NCBI RefSeq assembly: GCF_018598175.1
Contig: NZ_JAHESE010000001.1
Coordinates: 434,001 to 498,000 of the forward strand
Direction of reading: 5' to 3'
DNA: 64,000 nt
From: Dawidia cretensis
Lineage (GTDB): Bacteria; Bacteroidota; Bacteroidia; Cytophagales; Cyclobacteriaceae
The position numbers and the translations under genes are program-made. Of this stretch, positions 15,913-23,973 are shown piece after piece. Every line of letters begins with the position of its first letter. Positions within the stretch are counted from its first letter, which is position 1. The notes under the pieces were generated by a model. That model saw nothing but the letters and a program-made list of their open reading frames with translations, did not search any database and was not told where the DNA came from.

Positions 15913-16254
15913 ATGGGACTCGTCGAGGATTTCAATTCGTACCGGAGCAAAATGAATGATAAGATCATGGACTCCGACAGCCTGATCATTAAGAGAATTT
16001 TTAACCTCGATACGAACGCTTATGCGGAAGGCCACCTGGATGTGAAGTCGAAAGAACTGATCGGTTTGACCTGTTCATTGGTCCTCCGCTGCGACGACTG
16101 CGTGAAATATCACCTGGGTAAATGTAAAGAGGTCGGTTTCACCACATCGGAAGTTCACGAGGCCATGGGCGTCGCGACACTGGTTGGCGGGACGATTGTT
16201 ATTCCGCACCTGCGGCGGGCATTTGAATTTTGGGAGGAGCTGCAAAATGTTTAA
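15913..16254 (+). CDS. carboxymuconolactone decarboxylase / AhpD-like protein
   Basis: 113 residues. The motif RCDDCVKYHL (Cys60, Cys63, His67) is the redox CxxC-x3-H of the AhpD/CMD fold. The family comprises alkylhydroperoxidases and small decarboxylases; the CxxC favours thiol-based peroxide or disulfide chemistry. Divergent from comF with a 63-bp A+T-rich gap. The next gene starts 8 bp before its stop, so the two are translationally coupled. Confidence 0.88.
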   Translation: MGLVEDFNSYRSKMNDKIMDSDSLIIKRIFNLDTNAYAEGHLDVKSKELIGLTCSLVLRCDDCVKYHLGKCKEVGFTTSEVHEAMGVATLVGGTIVIPHLRRAFEFWEELQNV

Positions 16255-16630
16255 GCGTGACCTGGAATTGGATCGTACGTGGGCATCGCTGCTTGCGACG
16301 GTTGAGACGATGATTGGCAAAAAGCCAAAAGACCTAAACAGCTTCCTGTTTCTGATCGGCGTTCAGGAACTGGGGCGTGGCCAGGCAACTTTTAGCAAGG
16401 AGGAAAAACAGGACCTGATGCACATTGGCATTTGTAAAGTGCTGAGCTATGCCGGGTATTATGTGCTGGAGGGATCAGACAAAGACGGCTGGCCACATTG
16501 GAAACTGATCAAGAAGCTACCGCATTTCGACCTGCTGGAGCAGGAGAAGCTGCTGAAAATGCTTGTAATAGAATACTTTGAAAAGGAATTTGAGTGGGTT
16601 GCCCCGCCGGCCAGCGGATTGACTTTGTAG
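16247..16630 (+). CDS. conserved protein of unknown function, coupled to the AhpD-like gene
   Basis: 127 residues from ATG 16247, which has a strong GGGAGGAGC ribosome binding site 8 bp upstream and overlaps the stop of the preceding gene (16254). I do not recognise the family. It looks like a soluble helical protein: SFLFLIGVQELGRGQATFSK, later KLLKMLVIEYFEKEFEW. It resembles proteins seen next to AhpD-like genes in other Bacteroidota, but that is memory, not shown here. No cysteine pair or membrane helix. Confidence 0.75.
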   Translation: MFKRDLELDRTWASLLATVETMIGKKPKDLNSFLFLIGVQELGRGQATFSKEEKQDLMHIGICKVLSYAGYYVLEGSDKDGWPHWKLIKKLPHFDLLEQEKLLKMLVIEYFEKEFEWVAPPASGLTL

Positions 16631-16706
16631 AAGTGAAGCCCGTATCTTAGACCTTCCTCAACTTTGGAATACGTTACTGCGTTTGTTTATATAATCGAGC
16701 ATCGAG

Positions 16707-19700
16707 ATGGGAACAGGTATTGAACAGATCCACGAAAAGATTAAGTCCTTCAAAAGGAAGTACTATCTCAACATTTTTCTCCGCGGAGCAATTCTCTCCC
16801 TGGCGATTCTGTTTTCGTATTTTCTGTTGGCCGCCGTGGTGGAATATATGTTCTGGCTGGGACCGTGGGCCCGGTTTGTGATCTTCTTCACTTTTCTGGG
16901 CGTAGCCAGTTATTGTGTTTACCGGTTTCTGAAAGATCCGCTACGCTGGTGGATCACCCGAAAGGGTCTTGACGAGGAACAAAGCGCGCGGATTATTGGC
17001 AATTATCTGCCGAGCGAAAAAGATCGTTTAGTTAACCTCATTCAACTTTCCACGCTTGAGAGCAGCTCGGCGCTCGCGGCCGCCAGTATTCGCCAACGCT
17101 CTCAAGACCTGGCACCCGTGCAGTTTGATCATTTCATCGATCTACGCGAGAACCGAAAATACCTGCGATATCTATTTATTCCGGTATTTGTGATTCTGGG
17201 CATCGCTATTTTTAACCACAGCATTCTTACCCACAGCGCCGACCGGATTGTTCATTTCAATCGGCATTATTCGCCGGAGGCCCCGTTTCAATTTGTGGTC
17301 GACGCCAAGGCGCTTCAGGCGTATTACAATGAACCGTTTACATTAAACCTGCAACTGCAAGGTCAGGCCGTTCCGCAAGACGCTTACCTGCTGCTTGGTA
17401 AAAATCGCCTGAAGTTTGAAAACCGCGGTGATGGCAATTTTGCCTACACTTTTGAGAGCGTACAGGAGGCGATGGATTTTCAAGTAGAAGCTGCCGGATT
17501 CTTTTCCGATATGTTTCACGTGACGCTGATCAGCCGACCGGAGCTCACACAATTTTCGGTAGCACTGGAATACCCACGTTATCTGCAGCGCCAAAATGAA
17601 AAGCTCGTGAATACGGGCAGCCTGGAAATACCCGAAGGCACGCGCGTACGGTGGGAGTTGCAAGCAGCGAACACCGCGAAGGCAAGCATTGTGTTTTCTT
17701 CTGATAAAACACCGCAGAATATACAACAATCTGACAATCAATTATTTACATATCAAAAGGAGTTTCGTGACCCCGATGGGTATGAGATCAACCTGAACAA
17801 CGCCGAGAGCCGGAATAAAGAAAAGATTTCGTATCGGGTGGATGTGATCAAAGATCAGTATCCGCAGATTACTGTCAACAACTTTAAAGATTCGGTGCTC
17901 TATCAGCGCGTGGTGCTGGGCGGTACAATCTCTGACGATTATGGGCTCAGCCAACTGGCGTTGACATTCCGCGTGCGAAATGAAAATCAGAAGGAGGTAT
18001 TGTCGCGTACAATAAACATACCGATCACGCGCAATCAATCACAGCAGAGCTTCTTTTACAACTGGCCGGTAGACTCACTGAAGTTACATCCGGGTGAGCA
18101 GTTGGAGTATTATTTACAAGTGTGGGACAACGACGGCGTGAATGGACGGAAGTCTACGAAGTCGACTACTTATTCGTTCATGCTTCCCTCGCAAGAGAAT
18201 CTGGCCAACGAAATTGTGCGCTCACAAAATCAGACAGAACAGAAGCTCTCACAGAGCAGCACAAAGGCTCAGAAACTTCAGGATCAAATTGAGCAAGCCA
18301 ACCAGAAGTTGAAAGGGAAGCAGAACATGGATTGGCAAGACAAGAAAATGCTGGAGGACATTGTACAGCAGAAGCAAAGTCTGGACATGATGCTGGAGGA
18401 GCTCAAAGAACAGAACAAATTGTTGGAGCAAAAGAAGGATGCCTTCACGGAACAAGATGAACGCATTCGCGAGAAAGCACAGCAGATTCAGAAGCTGATG
18501 GAGGAACTGCTGGATGAAGAGACCAAAAAGCTGTTTGAGGAGTTGCAGAAACTTTTGAAAGAAAATTCCGACGCCACGCAACTGCAAAAGTTGATGGACA
18601 AGCTCAACCAGAAAACAGACAATCTGGAAAAGGAATTGGAGCGCACGCTTGAGCTCTTCAAGCAGCTGCAGTTTGATTACAAGCTTGATCAGTCGATCGA
18701 GGATATCAAAAAGCAGATTGAGAAACAGGAAGAGCTCTTAGAGAAGACAGAGTCGTTGGAGAAAAACAAAGACGATAAAAAAGGCGACAATAAAGATTCC
18801 AAAGGCGATAAGGATAAGAAGGGCGACAGCAAAGACGGCAAACAAGATCAACCGGGTAAGAACCCTGACGAACAACAAAAAGATAATCAACAGGGCGCTG
18901 ATGATCAAAAGAGCGAAAACCAGAAGTTAGCGGAAGAGCAACAGAAGCTTCAGGAAGAATTCCAGAAGTCGTCTGATAAAATGGAAGAGCTCAAAAAATT
19001 GGGAGACGAGTTAGACAAAGGTGATAAGCTTCCCTCTAAAGAGGATGCTGACAAAGTAGACCAGGAACAGGAGCAGAGCAAGGAGATGCTGAAGCAGAAC
19101 CAACCCGCCAAGTCAAAGCCCAAGCAACAGAAGTCCATTCAGCAGATGAAGCAGATGCAGCAGCAAATGGAAGGTGCGCAAAGCTCTATGAGCATGGAAA
19201 TGGATATGCAGAACATTGAGTCCCTGCGCCAGATCATTCACGGATTGGTAAAGCTTTCATTTGACCAGGAGAACCTGATGAAGAATTTTCATGAGCTGAA
19301 TCAAAGCGACCCGCGCTTTAATGGTCTGGCTCAACAGCAGATGAAGCTGAAAGATGATGCCCGGGTATTGGAAGACAGCTTGCTGGCCATTGGTAAGCGC
19401 GATGCATTCATGGGTTCAATTGTAACGAAAGAGATTGGTGAGCTAAATGACCACCTGGACAAGGTTATCTCTGCCAACCGCGAGCGTAAACGTCCGCAAG
19501 CGGCTAGTGAGATGCAGCAAAGCATGACGTCGATCAACAACCTGGCATTGATGTTGGATTCTCACTTCGATATGATGATGCAGATGATGGCCAATGCAAA
19601 ACCATCTTCTCAGCCTTCCAAGAAGAAGGGACAGAAGCCTAGTGTTAGTCAGATGCAGCAGCAGCTGAATCAAAAGATACAAGAGCTAAAGGGAAGTGGT

Positions 19701-20135
19701 AAATCGGGCCGTCAGCTGTCGGAAGAGCTGGCAGAGATGGCTGCTGAGCAAGAACGGATCCGGAAAGCCCTGCAAGAAATGCAGGACAAGATGAAAGAGG
19801 GGGGAAAGACACCGGGGGGTGATCTGCCGGCGAAGATGGAGCAGACGGAGATGGAGCTGGTGAACAAACAACTAACAGACCAGATGATTAAGCGTCAGCA
19901 GGATATCCTGACCCGTTTATTGGAAACAGAGAAGTCTATGCGTGAGCAAGACATGGAGGAAGAGCGAAAAGGGGAGACGGCAAAAGAATACGACAAAGAA
20001 ATTCCCAAGGCATTTGAAGAATATTTGCGTCTCAAGGAAAAAGAGGTAGAATTGCTGAAAACAGTTCCACCGAAGCTTTACCCTTACTATAAGAAAGAAG
20101 TAAACGAATACTTTAAAAGAATCGGAAACCAATAA
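16707..20135 (+). CDS. DUF4175 family large membrane-anchored coiled-coil protein
   Basis: 1142 residues. Three membrane helices at about 22-46, 54-75 and 153-172, then beta-rich domains to about 500, then some 600 residues of highly charged coiled coil (Gln/Glu/Lys-rich, e.g. 515-680 and 790-1120) with a very hydrophilic Lys/Asp/Gly linker around 690-735. Order and length match the DUF4175 proteins of Bacteroidota. Function unknown; its size and topology suggest a cell-envelope scaffold. It is followed at 17 bp by an anti-sigma type ATPase gene and then ybeY, in one likely operon. Confidence 0.88.
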   Translation: MGTGIEQIHEKIKSFKRKYYLNIFLRGAILSLAILFSYFLLAAVVEYMFWLGPWARFVIFFTFLGVASYCVYRFLKDPLRWWITRKGLDEEQSARIIGNYLPSEKDRLVNLIQLSTLESSSALAAASIRQRSQDLAPVQFDHFIDLRENRKYLRYLFIPVFVILGIAIFNHSILTHSADRIVHFNRHYSPEAPFQFVVDAKALQAYYNEPFTLNLQLQGQAVPQDAYLLLGKNRLKFENRGDGNFAYTFESVQEAMDFQVEAAGFFSDMFHVTLISRPELTQFSVALEYPRYLQRQNEKLVNTGSLEIPEGTRVRWELQAANTAKASIVFSSDKTPQNIQQSDNQLFTYQKEFRDPDGYEINLNNAESRNKEKISYRVDVIKDQYPQITVNNFKDSVLYQRVVLGGTISDDYGLSQLALTFRVRNENQKEVLSRTINIPITRNQSQQSFFYNWPVDSLKLHPGEQLEYYLQVWDNDGVNGRKSTKSTTYSFMLPSQENLANEIVRSQNQTEQKLSQSSTKAQKLQDQIEQANQKLKGKQNMDWQDKKMLEDIVQQKQSLDMMLEELKEQNKLLEQKKDAFTEQDERIREKAQQIQKLMEELLDEETKKLFEELQKLLKENSDATQLQKLMDKLNQKTDNLEKELERTLELFKQLQFDYKLDQSIEDIKKQIEKQEELLEKTESLEKNKDDKKGDNKDSKGDKDKKGDSKDGKQDQPGKNPDEQQKDNQQGADDQKSENQKLAEEQQKLQEEFQKSSDKMEELKKLGDELDKGDKLPSKEDADKVDQEQEQSKEMLKQNQPAKSKPKQQKSIQQMKQMQQQMEGAQSSMSMEMDMQNIESLRQIIHGLVKLSFDQENLMKNFHELNQSDPRFNGLAQQQMKLKDDARVLEDSLLAIGKRDAFMGSIVTKEIGELNDHLDKVISANRERKRPQAASEMQQSMTSINNLALMLDSHFDMMMQMMANAKPSSQPSKKKGQKPSVSQMQQQLNQKIQELKGSGKSGRQLSEELAEMAAEQERIRKALQEMQDKMKEGGKTPGGDLPAKMEQTEMELVNKQLTDQMIKRQQDILTRLLETEKSMREQDMEEERKGETAKEYDKEIPKAFEEYLRLKEKEVELLKTVPPKLYPYYKKEVNEYFKRIGNQ

Positions 20136-20152
20136 CAAGGCTATAGAGCACC

Positions 20153-20557
20153 ATGAACACCATTAGTATCCAGGTCCCGTCTATCGTAGAGAACATCCGT
20201 ATGATTGAGAGCTTCATTGACAATGCCAAAGAGCGCTTTCACCTCGACGATGATATTTATGGTAATATCATGATTGCCGTAACAGAAGCGGTGAACAATG
20301 CCATAAAGCATGGCAACGCCAGCGACAAAACAAAGAACGTGCATTTAAGCCTGTCCCTGGATGAGAGCATGATCCGGTTCGTAGTAAAGGATGAAGGAGT
20401 GGGTTTTGATTATCAGAATCTGCCTGACCCTACTGCCCCGGAGAATATAGAGAAGCCAGGCGGCCGTGGGATTTTCCTGATGAAGCACCTTTCTGACGAG
20501 GTAGACTTCAAAGAAGAGGGAAGAATCGTTGAACTGAGCTTTTATATGAATTCCTGA
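20153..20557 (+). CDS. anti-sigma-factor type ATP-binding protein (RsbW/SpoIIAB-like)
   Basis: 134 residues, a lone GHKL ATPase domain. N box EAVNNAIKHGN (45-55), G1 box DEGVGFD (about 82-88), and G2 box GGRGIFLMKHL near 103-113. Such stand-alone domains act as serine kinases or anti-sigma factors in partner-switching systems. No sigma factor or STAS anti-anti-sigma gene is close by, so the partner is unknown. The stop codon overlaps the start of ybeY (TGATG), showing translational coupling. Confidence 0.88.
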   Translation: MNTISIQVPSIVENIRMIESFIDNAKERFHLDDDIYGNIMIAVTEAVNNAIKHGNASDKTKNVHLSLSLDESMIRFVVKDEGVGFDYQNLPDPTAPENIEKPGGRGIFLMKHLSDEVDFKEEGRIVELSFYMNS

Positions 20558-20982
20558 TGGCCTCTATACGCTTCTTTTCAGAAGAAACAGAATTTAAGCT
20601 CACGCATCCCCGCAAGACATCCTCCTGGATCAAATCTGCCCTAAAGACCGAAAAAAAGACCCTGGGCGATCTGAATTTCATCTTTTGTACGGACGAGTAC
20701 TTGTTACAGATAAACATGGAGTACTTGGATCACCACACCTACACAGACATCATCACCTTCGACAGCAGCGAAACGCCGGGAACTATTGAAGGTGATATTT
20801 TCATTAGCATAGAGCGTATCCAGGAGAATGCCACAAAGTTCGAACGTCCATTCGACGAAGAACTACACAGGGTGATTATTCACGGCGTTTTGCATCTGAT
20901 TGGTTATGGAGACAAGAGTAAGGCAGCAAAGGCCCAGATGAGAGGAAAGGAAGATACTTATCTATTTTTGCGGCGTATCTAA
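20557..20982 (+). CDS. ybeY: endoribonuclease YbeY (16S rRNA maturation)
   Basis: 141 residues. The zinc site HGVLHLIGYGDKS has His109 and His113; the third ligand, His in most bacteria, is Asp119 here (GYGDK), which is common in Bacteroidota YbeY. The part EYLDHHTYTDIITFDS and EGDIFIS is characteristic. YbeY processes the 16S rRNA 3' end and takes part in ribosome quality control. Last gene before the parS cluster; the first parS site begins at the base following its stop codon. Confidence 0.95.
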   Translation: MASIRFFSEETEFKLTHPRKTSSWIKSALKTEKKTLGDLNFIFCTDEYLLQINMEYLDHHTYTDIITFDSSETPGTIEGDIFISIERIQENATKFERPFDEELHRVIIHGVLHLIGYGDKSKAAKAQMRGKEDTYLFLRRI

Positions 20983-20998
20983 TGTTCCACGTGAAACA
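20983..20998. promoter_or_regulatory. parS: parS site 1 (exact consensus)
   Basis: TGTTCCACGTGAAACA fits the bacterial ParB-binding consensus TGTTNCACGTGAAACA at all 16 positions. It begins directly after the ybeY stop codon. parS sites load ParB, which with ParA and SMC segregates the chromosome origin. Confidence 0.9.
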
Positions 20999-21028
20999 TA
21001 GAACGGTCAGAAAATAAGACAAAGGCGA

Positions 21029-21044
21029 TGTTCCACGTGGAACG
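21029..21044. promoter_or_regulatory. parS: parS site 2
   Basis: TGTTCCACGTGGAACG, 14/16 to the consensus and a nearly perfect palindrome around CACGTG. 46 bp from site 1 (start to start). Confidence 0.8.
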
Positions 21045-21087
21045 CCAAGATAACGACGGTTGAAACTTGAAGGTCCTATAAACATCA

Positions 21088-21103
21088 TGTTCCACGTGGA
21101 ACA
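21088..21103. promoter_or_regulatory. parS: parS site 3
   Basis: TGTTCCACGTGGAACA, a perfect 16-bp palindrome, 15/16 to the consensus. Confidence 0.85.
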
Positions 21104-21134
21104 TGGCATTGAACCCAGAAATACTTCGATATAA

Positions 21135-21150
21135 TGTTCCACGTGGAACA
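21135..21150. promoter_or_regulatory. parS: parS site 4
   Basis: TGTTCCACGTGGAACA, identical to site 3. Confidence 0.85.
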
Positions 21151-21190
21151 GAATGTGGAAATGTGGATGGATTTTGTGGGCAACTTTTGA

Positions 21191-21206
21191 TGTTCCACGT
21201 GGAACG
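21191..21206. promoter_or_regulatory. parS: parS site 5
   Basis: TGTTCCACGTGGAACG, identical to site 2; it lies 24 bp before the mnmG start codon, so ParB bound here could also affect mnmG expression. Confidence 0.8.
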
Positions 21207-21229
21207 ATTAATAAAACAATAGAATAGAT

Positions 21230-23092
21230 ATGTTTCCAGAGTATGACGTCATAGTAGTAGGAGCGGGGCATGCTGGTTGTGAAGCAGCACATGCCGCAGC
21301 CATGATGGGTTCGAAGGTATTACTAGTGACGATGAACATGAATACCATCGCCCAGATGTCGTGTAATCCGGCAATGGGTGGTGTAGCGAAAGGCCAGATT
21401 GTGCGAGAGATCGACGCGTTGGGAGGAATGTCAGGCATTATCTCTGATAAGTCTGCCATTCAATTCAGAATGCTGAACAGGTCGAAGGGACCGGCTATGT
21501 GGAGTCCGCGTACACAGAACGATCGGATGAAGTTCTCTGAAGAGTGGCGGTTAGCCCTCGAACGAACCCCCAACCTGGACTTCTGGCAGGAGACGGTCAA
21601 AGAGGTTTTGGTAACGGACGGCAGAACAATAGGAGTAAAGACTTCCCTTGGGCTGGAGATCAAATCAAAATCTGTGGTCCTTACGAATGGCACCTTCCTG
21701 AATGGAAAGATCCATATAGGCGAAAAGAACTTCGGTGGGGGGCGCGCCGCGGAAACATCTGCCACTGGTCTGACTGAACAACTCATAAACCTGGGGTTTG
21801 AAGCTGGTAGAATGAAAACCGGCACTCCCCCTCGCATAGACGGTAGAAGCCTGGACTACTCCAAGATGGAAGAACAGCCTGGAGACGAGACGCCCGGCAA
21901 GTTCTCCTATTCAGACACAACACCCCTGAGTAAACAAGTCAGCTGCTGGATCACCTACACCAATGATGACGTGCACAAGGAGCTTCAAAAAGGGTTCGAC
22001 AGATCGCCCATGTTCCAGGGACGCATTAAAGGTTTGGGACCGCGCTATTGTCCCTCTATAGAAGATAAAATCAATCGATTCGCTGAGAGAGACCGCCATC
22101 AGATCTTTGTAGAACCAGAGGGGTGGAATACAGTCGAAATCTATGTCAACGGATTCTCTACTTCCTTGCCTGAAGACATACAATTTCAGGCGCTACGAAA
22201 GATCCCAGGTTTTGAGAAAGCAAAGATGTTCCGCCCAGGATATGCCATTGAGTACGACTTCTTTCCACCGACACAGTTAAAAATGAGCCTGGAGACTCAT
22301 TTGATAGGCGGATTGTTCTTCGCCGGCCAGATCAACGGCACTACCGGTTATGAAGAGGCGGCATGCCAAGGGCTAATGGCCGGGATCAATGCCCACCATA
22401 TCGCACACGAAAAAGAGCCGCTGATTCTAAAAAGGTCTGAGGCATATATCGGCGTATTAATAGACGATCTGGTCAACAAAGGCACACAGGAACCATACCG
22501 GATGTTCACTTCCCGGGCGGAGTATCGTATCCTCCTACGCCAGGACAACGCCGACCTTCGTTTGACAGAAATAGGCCATAAGATCGGCCTCGCTACCCAG
22601 GAACGATACGATGCTTTCACCCAGAAGAAGAATGCAATCCAACAACTCCTGAAAGAGCTCAATACAGTTAAAGTAGAACCCGAAACTATAAATGCCGGTC
22701 TGGAAAATATCCAAACCTCTGCTATACGTGAAAAGGTTACGGCGGCCCACCTGTTACGCCGTCCTCAAATAGGCATGCCCGAACTCAGGCAACTGAGTTC
22801 CGCGCTACAACACCTATTGAATAATTATACCACCGAAGTGCAGGAAGAAGCAGAGATCGATATTAAATATGAGAGCTACATCGAGCGCGAGCAAAAACTA
22901 GCAGAGAAGATCGGATCGCTGGAAGAATACAGAATCAAGCCTGACTTTGACTACGATCGGGTAAAAGCACTCTCCTCTGAAGCACGCGAGAAACTAAAAC
23001 GAATTAAACCCGAAACCCTCGGACAAGCCACACGCATCAGCGGCGTATCACCGTCTGACATTTCTGTACTAACCATATACATGGGCAAATGA
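21230..23092 (+). CDS. mnmG: tRNA uridine-5-carboxymethylaminomethyl modification enzyme MnmG (GidA)
   Basis: 620 residues, full length. With MnmE it modifies the wobble uridine of certain tRNAs, using FAD, NADH and a folate donor. FAD site VGAGHAGCEAA near the start; signatures GGRAAETSATGLT and MKTGTPPRIDGRS; GQINGTTGYEEAACQG; C-terminal MnmE-binding helical domain ending RISGVSPSDISVL. mnmG (gidA) is a classical neighbour of bacterial replication origins, which fits the parS cluster before it and the DnaA boxes 2.6 kb after it. Its stop overlaps the methyltransferase start (ATGA). Confidence 0.98.
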   Translation: MFPEYDVIVVGAGHAGCEAAHAAAMMGSKVLLVTMNMNTIAQMSCNPAMGGVAKGQIVREIDALGGMSGIISDKSAIQFRMLNRSKGPAMWSPRTQNDRMKFSEEWRLALERTPNLDFWQETVKEVLVTDGRTIGVKTSLGLEIKSKSVVLTNGTFLNGKIHIGEKNFGGGRAAETSATGLTEQLINLGFEAGRMKTGTPPRIDGRSLDYSKMEEQPGDETPGKFSYSDTTPLSKQVSCWITYTNDDVHKELQKGFDRSPMFQGRIKGLGPRYCPSIEDKINRFAERDRHQIFVEPEGWNTVEIYVNGFSTSLPEDIQFQALRKIPGFEKAKMFRPGYAIEYDFFPPTQLKMSLETHLIGGLFFAGQINGTTGYEEAACQGLMAGINAHHIAHEKEPLILKRSEAYIGVLIDDLVNKGTQEPYRMFTSRAEYRILLRQDNADLRLTEIGHKIGLATQERYDAFTQKKNAIQQLLKELNTVKVEPETINAGLENIQTSAIREKVTAAHLLRRPQIGMPELRQLSSALQHLLNNYTTEVQEEAEIDIKYESYIEREQKLAEKIGSLEEYRIKPDFDYDRVKALSSEAREKLKRIKPETLGQATRISGVSPSDISVLTIYMGK

Positions 23093-23973
23093 TCGACATC
23101 AAGATATGTCCAGTATGCGGCGGAGAAAATCTGCAGCGTTTTCTCTCCAGCAAGGACAACACCGTATCCCAACAAGTATTTGAACTTCACCAGTGTCAGA
23201 CCTGCAAGCTTGGTATCACCACACCCAGGCCAGCCGATCAGGACCTACATCAATACTATCTCTCGGACGATTACATTTCTCACTCCAACAAAGGCACAAC
23301 CCTGGTTGACAAAGTATACCTGATCGCCCGGAGTTTTACCCTTAAATGGAAGCTTCGAATTGTTCAGCAAGGCAACACCGCTCCCGGAAAGATTCTTGAC
23401 TATGGCTGTGGTACGGGCGAGTTCTTATCCGCTTGTAGAAACAAAGCCTGGACGACAGTCGGAGTTGAGCCTTCCCAAGCAGCGAGGGAGCAAGCCAAAA
23501 AACTCACAGGTTCACCGGTATACGAATCTCTTCAATCTTTTACTGATGACAATTTCACTGTCATTACCCTATGGCATGTACTCGAGCATGTGAGCGACCT
23601 GGATGAAACCCTATCCCTGTTAAAAAGCAAGCTCGCTGAAAATGGCACAATCTTTATTGCAGTACCCAATCACAGCAGCTGGGATGGACAACACTATAAA
23701 GAGCACTGGGCAGGATATGACACCCCCCGACACCTCTGGCATTTTTCACGTGAAACAATGAAGACACTGATAACCAAGAACGGAATGAAGGTGACGGGAA
23801 CAATCCCCATGAAGCTGGACTCCTTTTACATCAGCCTGCTGAGCGAGAAATACAAAAACAAACGGTCGTCACTGACAGGTATGCTAAAAGCAACCCTAAA
23901 CGGCCTTACATCAAATGTAAAAGCCTCAAAATCAGGAGATTACTCCAGTCTAATTTATATTGTCAGAAAATGA
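23089..23973 (+). CDS. class I SAM-dependent methyltransferase with zinc-ribbon start
   Basis: 294 residues. A zinc ribbon with Cys7/Cys10 and Cys36/Cys39 comes first, then a Rossmann methyltransferase with the SAM-binding motif ILDYGCGTGEF (about 102-112) and LWHVLEHVSDL. The C-terminal WHFSRETMKTLI part is typical of Methyltransf_23-like enzymes found near cell-surface sugar genes. Substrate unknown. Coupled by ATGA overlaps to mnmG before and the lipoprotein after. A parS-like sequence lies within it at 23742-23757. Confidence 0.88.
   Translation: MIDIKICPVCGGENLQRFLSSKDNTVSQQVFELHQCQTCKLGITTPRPADQDLHQYYLSDDYISHSNKGTTLVDKVYLIARSFTLKWKLRIVQQGNTAPGKILDYGCGTGEFLSACRNKAWTTVGVEPSQAAREQAKKLTGSPVYESLQSFTDDNFTVITLWHVLEHVSDLDETLSLLKSKLAENGTIFIAVPNHSSWDGQHYKEHWAGYDTPRHLWHFSRETMKTLITKNGMKVTGTIPMKLDSFYISLLSEKYKNKRSSLTGMLKATLNGLTSNVKASKSGDYSSLIYIVRK
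23742..23757. other. parS-like site inside the methyltransferase gene
   Basis: TTTTTCACGTGAAACA matches the parS consensus at 15 of 16 positions. It lies 2.5 kb beyond the cluster and 1.9 kb before the candidate origin. Confidence 0.5.
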
